64,000 nucleotides of DNA from Metopolophium dirhodum (Eukaryota > Arthropoda > Insecta > Hemiptera > Aphididae). Positions 56,801 to 64,000 of the stretch are shown here, in pieces. The position numbers were made by a program, and so were the translations under genes. Location: assembly GCF_019925205.1 (NCBI RefSeq), contig NC_083560.1:152542758-152606757 (forward strand), written 5' to 3'. Positions within the stretch are counted from its first letter, which is position 1. Each line of letters begins with the position of its first letter. The notes beneath the pieces were generated by a model. The model was not told the origin of the DNA. It saw only the letters and a list, made by a program, of their open reading frames with translations, and ran no database searches.

Positions 56801-59800
56801 TGTATTTGCAATTGTCTGAAGTCTTATTCATCAACATATTATGTTTATTCTTTAATTTGAAATGATGTACCCCAACAATGAATAATGTTAATATCAACGT
56901 ATTTATTGACTTCTAAATTCTAGTTTTGCGTACAACTAATCTATCTATAGGTGACTAATGTATTTGCAATTGTCTGAAGTCTTATTCAACAACAACTTAT
57001 GTGTTTTTTTTTATTTGAAATGATTTACCCCATCAATGAAAAATGTTAATATTAACGTAATAATTGAATTCTAAATTCTAGTTTTCTGAACAGCTAGTTA
57101 ATTTATAGTGGATAAATGTATTTGCAATTGTCTGAAGTCTTCTTCATCAACATATTATGTTTTTTTTTTTAATTTGAAATGATGTACCCCAACAATGAAT
57201 AATGTTAATATCAACGTATTTATTGACTTCTAAATTCTAGTTTTGCGTACAACTAATCTATCTATAGATGACTAATGTATTTGCAATTGTCTGAAGTCTT
57301 ATTCATCAACAACTTATGTGTTTTTTTTATTTGAAATGATTTACCCCATCAATGAAAAATGTTAATATTAACGTAATTTTTGAGTTTTAAATTCTAGTTT
57401 TGCGTACAACTAATCTATCTATAGGTGACTAATGTATTTGCAATTGTCTGAAGTCTTATTCAACAACAACTTATGTGTTTTTTTTTATTTGAAATGATTT
57501 ACCCCATCAATGAAAAATGTTAATATTAACGTAATAATTGAATTCTAAATTCTAGTTTTCTGAACAGCTAGTTAATTTATAGTGGATAAATGTATTTGCA
57601 ATTGTCTGAAGTCTTCTTCATCAACATATTATGTTTTTTTTTTAATTTGAAATGATGTACCCCAACAATGAATAATGTTAATATCAACGTATTTATTGAC
57701 TTCTAAATTCTAGTTTTGCGTACAACTAATCTATCTATAGATGACTAATGTATTTGCAATTGTCTGAAGTCTTATTCATCAACAACTTATGTGTTTTTTT
57801 TTATTTGAAATGATTTACCCCATCAATGAAAAATGTTAATATTAACGTAATTTTTGAGTTTTAAATTCTGGTTTTTCTGATCATCTAGTTTATGTATAGT
57901 AGATAAATGTATTTGCAATTACCTGAAGTCTTATTCAACAACAACTTATGTGTTTTTTTTATTTGAAATGATTTACCCCATCAATGAAAAATGTTTTATT
58001 AACGTAATAATTGAGTTCTAAATTCTAGTTTTCTGAACATCTAGTTAATTTATAGTGGATAAATGTATTTGCAATTGTCTGAAGTCTTCTTCATCAACAT
58101 ATTATGTTTTTTTTTTAATTTGAAATGATGTACCCCAACAATGAATAATGTTAATATCAACGTATTTATTGACTTCTAAATTCTAGTTTTGCGTACAACT
58201 AATCTATCTATAGGTGACTAATGTATTTGCAATTGTCTGAAGTCTTATTCAACAACAACTTATGTGTTTTTTTTATTTGAAATGATTTACCCCATCAATG
58301 AAAAATGTTAATATTAACGTAATTTTTGAGTTTTAAATTCTGGTTTTTCTGATCATCTAGTTTATGTATAGTGGATAAATGTATTTGCAATTGTCTGAAG
58401 TCTTATTCATCAACATATTATGTTTTTTTTTTTAATTTGAAATGATGTACCCCAACAATGAATAATGTTAATATCAACGTATTTATTGACTTCTAAATTC
58501 TAGTTTTGCGTACAACTAATCTATCCATAGGTGAGTAATGTATTTGCAATTGTCTGAAGTCTTATTCAACAACAACTTATGTGTTTTTTTTATTTGAAAT
58601 GATTTACCCCATCAATGAAAAATGTTAATACTAACGTAATAATTGAGTTCTAAATTCTAGTTTTCTGAATATCTAGTTAATTTATGGTGGATAAATGTAT
58701 TTTCAATTGTCTGAAGTCTTATTTAACAACAACTTATGTTTTTTTTTTAATTTGAAATGATGTACCCCAACAATGAATAATGTTAATATCAACGTATCTA
58801 TTGACTTCTAAATTCAAGTTTTGCGTACAACTAATCTATCTATAGGTGACTAATGTATTTTGCAATTGTCTGAAGTCTTATTCATCAACATATTATGTTT
58901 ATTCTTTAATTTGAAATGATGTAACCCAACAATGAATAATGTTAATATTAACGTAATTTTTGAGTTCGAAATTCTGGTTTTTCAGATCATCTAGTTTATG
59001 TATAGTGGATAAATGTATTTGCAATTGTCTGAAGTCTTATTCATCAACATATTATGTTTATTCTTTAATTTGAAATGATTTACCCCATCAATAAAAAATG
59101 TTTAATTAACGTTATAATTGAGTTCTAAATTCTAGTTTTCTGAACATCTAGTTAATTTATAGTGGATAAATGTATTTGCAATTGTCTAAAGTCTTCTTCA
59201 TCAACATATTATGTTTTTTTTTTAATTTGAAATGATGTACCCCAACAATGAATAATGTTAATATCAACGTATTTATTGACTTCTAAATTCTAGTTTTGCG
59301 TACAACTAATCTATCTATAGGTGACTAATGTATTTGCAATTGTCTTAAGTCTTATTCATCAACAACTTATGTGTTTTTTTTATTTGAAATGATTTACCCC
59401 ATCAATGAAAAATGTTAATATTAACGTAATAATTGAATTCTAAATTCTAGTTTTCTGAACATCTAGTTTATGTATAGTAGATAAATGTATTTGCAATTAC
59501 CTGAAGTCTTATTCAACAACAACTTATGTGTTTTTTTTTATTTGAAATGATTTACCCCCATCAATGAAAAATGTTTTATTAACGTAATAATTGAGTTCTA
59601 AATTCTAGTTTTCTGAACATCTAGTTAATTTATAGTGGATAAATGTATTTGCAATTGTCTGAAGTCTTCTTCATCAACATATTATGTTTTTTTTATTAAT
59701 TTGAAATGATGTACCCCAACAATGAATAATGTTAATATCAACGTATTTATTGACTTCTAAATTCTAGTTTTGCGTACAACTAATCTATCTATAGGTGACT

Positions 59801-60086
59801 AATGTATTTGCAATTGTCTGAAGTCTTATTCAACAACAACTTATGTGTTTTTTTTATTTGAAATGATTTACCCCATCAATGAAAAATGTTAATATTAACG
59901 TAATTTTTGAGTTTTAAATTCTGGTTTTTCTGATCATCTAGTTTATGTATAGTGGATAAATGTATTTGCAATTGTCTGAAGTCTTATTCATCAACATATT
60001 ATGTTTTTTTTTTAATTTGAAATGATGTACCCCAACAATGAATAATGTTAATATCAACGTATTTATTGACTTCTAAATTCTAGTTA

Positions 60087-60586
60087 NNNNNNNNNNNNNN
60101 NNNNNNNNNNNNNNNNNNNNNNNNNNNNNNNNNNNNNNNNNNNNNNNNNNNNNNNNNNNNNNNNNNNNNNNNNNNNNNNNNNNNNNNNNNNNNNNNNNNN
60201 NNNNNNNNNNNNNNNNNNNNNNNNNNNNNNNNNNNNNNNNNNNNNNNNNNNNNNNNNNNNNNNNNNNNNNNNNNNNNNNNNNNNNNNNNNNNNNNNNNNN
60301 NNNNNNNNNNNNNNNNNNNNNNNNNNNNNNNNNNNNNNNNNNNNNNNNNNNNNNNNNNNNNNNNNNNNNNNNNNNNNNNNNNNNNNNNNNNNNNNNNNNN
60401 NNNNNNNNNNNNNNNNNNNNNNNNNNNNNNNNNNNNNNNNNNNNNNNNNNNNNNNNNNNNNNNNNNNNNNNNNNNNNNNNNNNNNNNNNNNNNNNNNNNN
60501 NNNNNNNNNNNNNNNNNNNNNNNNNNNNNNNNNNNNNNNNNNNNNNNNNNNNNNNNNNNNNNNNNNNNNNNNNNNNNNNNNNNNNN
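60087..60586. other. Assembly gap of 500 N
   Basis: Exactly 500 Ns between satellite blocks of opposite orientation. A round number is a placeholder of the kind inserted by scaffolding software, so the true distance is unknown. Confidence 0.99.
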
Positions 60587-63500
60587 TTACATCATTTCAA
60601 ATTAAAGAATAAACATAATATGTTGATGAATAAGACTTCAGACAATTGCAAATACATTAGTCACCTATAGATAGATTAGTTGTACGCAAAACTAGAATTT
60701 AGAAGTCAATAAATACAATGATATTAATATTATTCATTGTTGGGTTACATCATTTCAAATTAAAAAAAAAAAAACATAATATGTTGATGAATAAGACTTC
60801 AGACAATTGCAAATACATTTTATCCACTATAATTTAACTAGATGTTCAGAAAACTAGAATTTAGAACTCAATTATTACGTTAATATTAACATTATTCATT
60901 GATGGGGGTAAATCATTTCAAATAAAAAAAACACATAAGTTGTTGTTGAATAAGACTTCAGGCAATTGCAAATACAATTATTCACCTATAGATAGATTAG
61001 TTGTACGCAAAACTAGAATTTAAAAGTCAATAAATACGTTGATATTAACATTATTCATTGTTGGGGTACATCATATCAAATTAAAAATAAAACATAATAT
61101 GTTGATGAAGAAGACTTCAGACAATTGCAAATACATTTATCCACTATAAATTAACTAGATGTTCAGAAAACTAGAATTTAGAACTCAATTATTACGTTAA
61201 TATTAACATTTTTCATTGATGGGGTAAATCATTTCAAATACAAAAAACACATAAGTTGTTGTTGAATAAGACTTCAGACAATTGCAAATACATTAGTCAC
61301 CTTTAGTTAGATTAGTTGAACCCAAAACTAGAATATAGAACACAAAAATTACGTTAATATTATCATTATTCATTGTTGGGTTACATCATTTCAAATTAAA
61401 AAAAAAACATAATATGTTGATGAATAAGACTTCAGACAATTGCAAATACATTTATCCACTATACATAAACTAGATGATCTGAAAAACCAGAATTTAGAAC
61501 TCAAAAATTACGTTAATATTAACATTTTTCATTGATGGGGTAAATCATATCAAATAAAAAAAACACATAAGTTGTTGTTAAATAAGACTTCAGGCAATTG
61601 CAAATACATTAGTCATCTATAGATAGATTAGTTGTATGCAAAAACTAGAATTTAGAAGTCAATAAATACAATGATATTAACATTATTCATTGTTGGGTTA
61701 CATCATTTCAAATTAAAAAAAAAAACATAATATGTTGATGAATAAGACTTCAAACAATTGCAAATACATTTATCCACTATACATAAACTAGATGATCAGA
61801 AAAACCAGAATTTAAAACTCAAAAATGACGTTAATATTAACATTATTCATTGTTGGGTTACATCATTTCAAATTAAAGAATAAACATAATATGTTGATGA
61901 ATAACACTTCAGACAATTGCAAATACATTTATCCACTATACATAAACTAGATGATCTGAAAAACCAGAATTTAGAACTCAAAAATTACGTTAATATTAAC
62001 ATTATTCATTGTTGGGTTACATCATTTCAAATTAAAGAATAAACATAATATGTTGATGAATAAGACTTCAGACAATTGCAAATACATTTATCCACTATAC
62101 ATAAACTAGATGATCAGAAAAACCAGAATTTAAAACTCAAAAATGACGTTAATATTAACATTATTCATTGTTGGGTTACATCATTTCAAATTAAAGAATA
62201 AACATAATATGTTGATGAATAAGACTTCAGACAATTGCAAATACATTAGTCACCTATAGATAGATTAGTTGTACGCAAAACTAGAATTTAGAAGGTCAAT
62301 AAATACAATGATATTAATATTATTCATTGTTGGGTTACATCATTTCAAATTAAAAAAAAAAAAACATAATATGTTGATGAATAAGACTTCAGGACAATTG
62401 CAAATACATTTATCCACTATAATTTAACTAGATGTTCAGAAAACTAGAATTTAGAACTCAATTATTACGTTAATATTAACATTATTCATTGATGGGGTAA
62501 ATCATTTCAAATAAAAAAAACACATAAGTTGTTGTTGAATAAGACTTCAGGCAATTGCAAATACATTATTCACCTATAGATAGATTAGTTGTACGCAAAA
62601 CTAGAATTTAAAAGTCAATAAATACGTAGATATTAACATTATTCATTGTTGGGGTACATCATTTCAAATTAAAAATAAAACATAATATGTTGATGAAGAA
62701 GACTTCAGACAATTGCAAATACTATTTATCCACTATAAATTAACTAGATGTTCAGAAAACTAGAATTTAGAACTCAATTATTACGTTAATATTAACATTT
62801 TTCATTGATGGGGGTAAATCATTTCAAATACAAAAAACACATAAGTTGTTGTTGAATAAGACTTCAGACAATTGCAAATACATTAGTCACCTTTAGTTAG
62901 ATTAGTTGAACCCAAAAACTAGAATATAGAACACAAAAATTACGTTAATATTATCATTATTCATTGTTGGGTTACATCATTTTCAAATTAAAAAAAAAAC
63001 ATAATATGTTGATGAATAAGACTTCAGACAATTGCAAATACATTTATCCACTATACATAAACTAGATGATCTGAAAAACCAGAATTTAGAACTCAAAAAT
63101 TACGTTAATATTAACATTTTTCATTGATGGGGTAAATCATATCAAATAAAAAAAAACACATAAGTTGTTGTTAAATAAGACTTCAGGCAATTGCAAATAC
63201 ATTAGTCATCTATAGATAGATTAGTTGTATGCAAAACTAGAATTTAGAAGTCAATAAATACAATGATATTAACATTATTCATTGTTGGGTTACATCATTT
63301 CAAATTAAAAAAAAAAACATAATATGTTGATGAATAAGACTTCAAAACAATTGCAAATACATTTATCCACTATACATAAACTAGATGATCAGAAAAACCA
63401 GAATTTAAAACTCAAAAATGACGTTAATATTAACATTATTCATTGTTGGGTTACATCATTTCAAATTAAAGAATAAACATAATATGTTGATGAATAACAC

Positions 63501-64000
63501 TTCAGACAATTGCAAATACATTTATCCACTATACATAAACTAGATGATCTGAAAAACCAGAATTTAGAACTCAAAAATTACGTTAATATTAACATTATTC
63601 ATTGTTGGGTTACATCATTTCAAATTAAAGAATAAACATAATATGTTGATGAATAAGACTTCAGACAATTGCAAATACATTTATCCACTATACATAAACT
63701 AGATGATCAGAAAAAACCAGAATTTAAAACTCAAAAATGACGTTAATATAACATTATTCATTGAAGGGTTACATCATTTCAAATTAAAGAATAAACATAA
63801 TATGTTGATGAATAAGACTTCAGGCAATTGCAAATACATTAGTCATCTATAGATAGATTAGTTGTACGCAAAACTAGAATTTAAAAGTCAATAAATACGT
63901 TGATATTAACATTATTCATTGTTGGGGGTACATCATTTCAAATTAAAAAAAAAACATAATATGTTGATGAAGAAGACTTCAGACAATTGCAAATACATTT
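60587..64000. repeat. Satellite array, reverse orientation
   Basis: About 21 monomers as the reverse complement of the array left of the gap. A 10-monomer higher-order repeat has a period of about 1,590 bp: ATATTAATAT at 60721 and 62311, TTCACC at 60981 and 62570, the T-tract variant TACAAAAAACACA near 61238 and 62828, and ATAACACTTC near 61901 and 63492. Single-base indels outside homopolymer T-runs are much commoner than on the left (for example GATGGGGG, GAAGGTCAAT, CAGGACAATT). The array runs off the window end. Confidence 0.96.

Larger units (their letters stand above)
49450..60086. repeat. Satellite array (right of Ty3 element)
   Basis: About 67 monomers in the same orientation as the left array. 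The first part is rich in TTTGATATG and TATCATTGTATT variants; from about 53.8 kb a-, b- and c-type monomers dominate. Several monomers switch type at the AAATTCTAGTTTT block (for example near 55335, 56125 and 57385). Rare indels appear toward the gap (58858, 59559, 59693). No genes. Confidence 0.97.

Noticed and set aside
60087..64000. Inverted satellite arms as a natural giant hairpin or isochromosome-like palindrome
   Set aside because: The junction is an artificial 500-N gap, and the two sides carry different higher-order periods, so a true palindrome is not supported.

Overview
The window is eukaryotic heterochromatin, almost certainly from an insect genome assembly. About 42 kb of the 63.5 kb of real sequence is one AT-rich satellite with a monomer of 156-159 bp. 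It is interrupted by three LTR retrotransposons, all coding on the minus strand. I see no ordinary host gene. The insect assignment rests on a BEL/Pao element, an errantivirus-like element with a Baculo_F-type env, and a Ty3 gag with a SAP-like N-terminus. The species cannot be read from the sequence.

Layout: 1-26362 satellite array in one orientation; 26363-32659 an apparently complete BEL/Pao element (247-bp LTRs differing at 2 positions, TSD TTATG, one 1763-codon gag-pol frame); 32660-34441 satellite; 34442-49449 a Ty3/gypsy element (443-bp LTRs differing at 3 positions, TSD AATG) with gag, pol and an unrecognised third ORF; nested inside its gag, 40777-48183, a younger env-bearing Ty3/gypsy (errantivirus-like) element (558-bp LTRs with no difference seen, TSD GCGG); 49450-60086 satellite; 60087-60586 exactly 500 Ns; 60587-64000 the same satellite in reverse-complement orientation.

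The satellite has at least four monomer subtypes, arranged in higher-order repeats: a 25-mer of about 3.94 kb, a 12-mer of 1,895 bp, a 10-mer of about 1.59 kb, and 4-mer blocks. All subtypes share a nearly invariant box (GCAATTGtCTGAAGTCTT). Many carry the perfect dyad GTTAATATTAAC. Nucleosome-scale monomers, higher-order structure, dyads and very young nested LTR elements are what an active centromere or pericentromere would look like, but no chromatin evidence is available here.

The order of events is readable: satellite array first, then BEL/Pao and Ty3 insertions at different monomer phases, then the errantivirus-like element into the Ty3 gag. The Ty3 copy is broken: gag is split after about 53 codons, has an in-frame TAA before the zinc knuckle, and pol has an unusual D-S-Q protease motif. 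The errantivirus-like copy lacks the integrase catalytic core although its LTRs look identical, which suggests it was mobilised in trans. The points most worth a second look are the Ty3 ORF3, the integrase-less env-bearing element, the 37-bp leader repeats, the satellite's conserved box and dyads, and the orientation switch across the gap.
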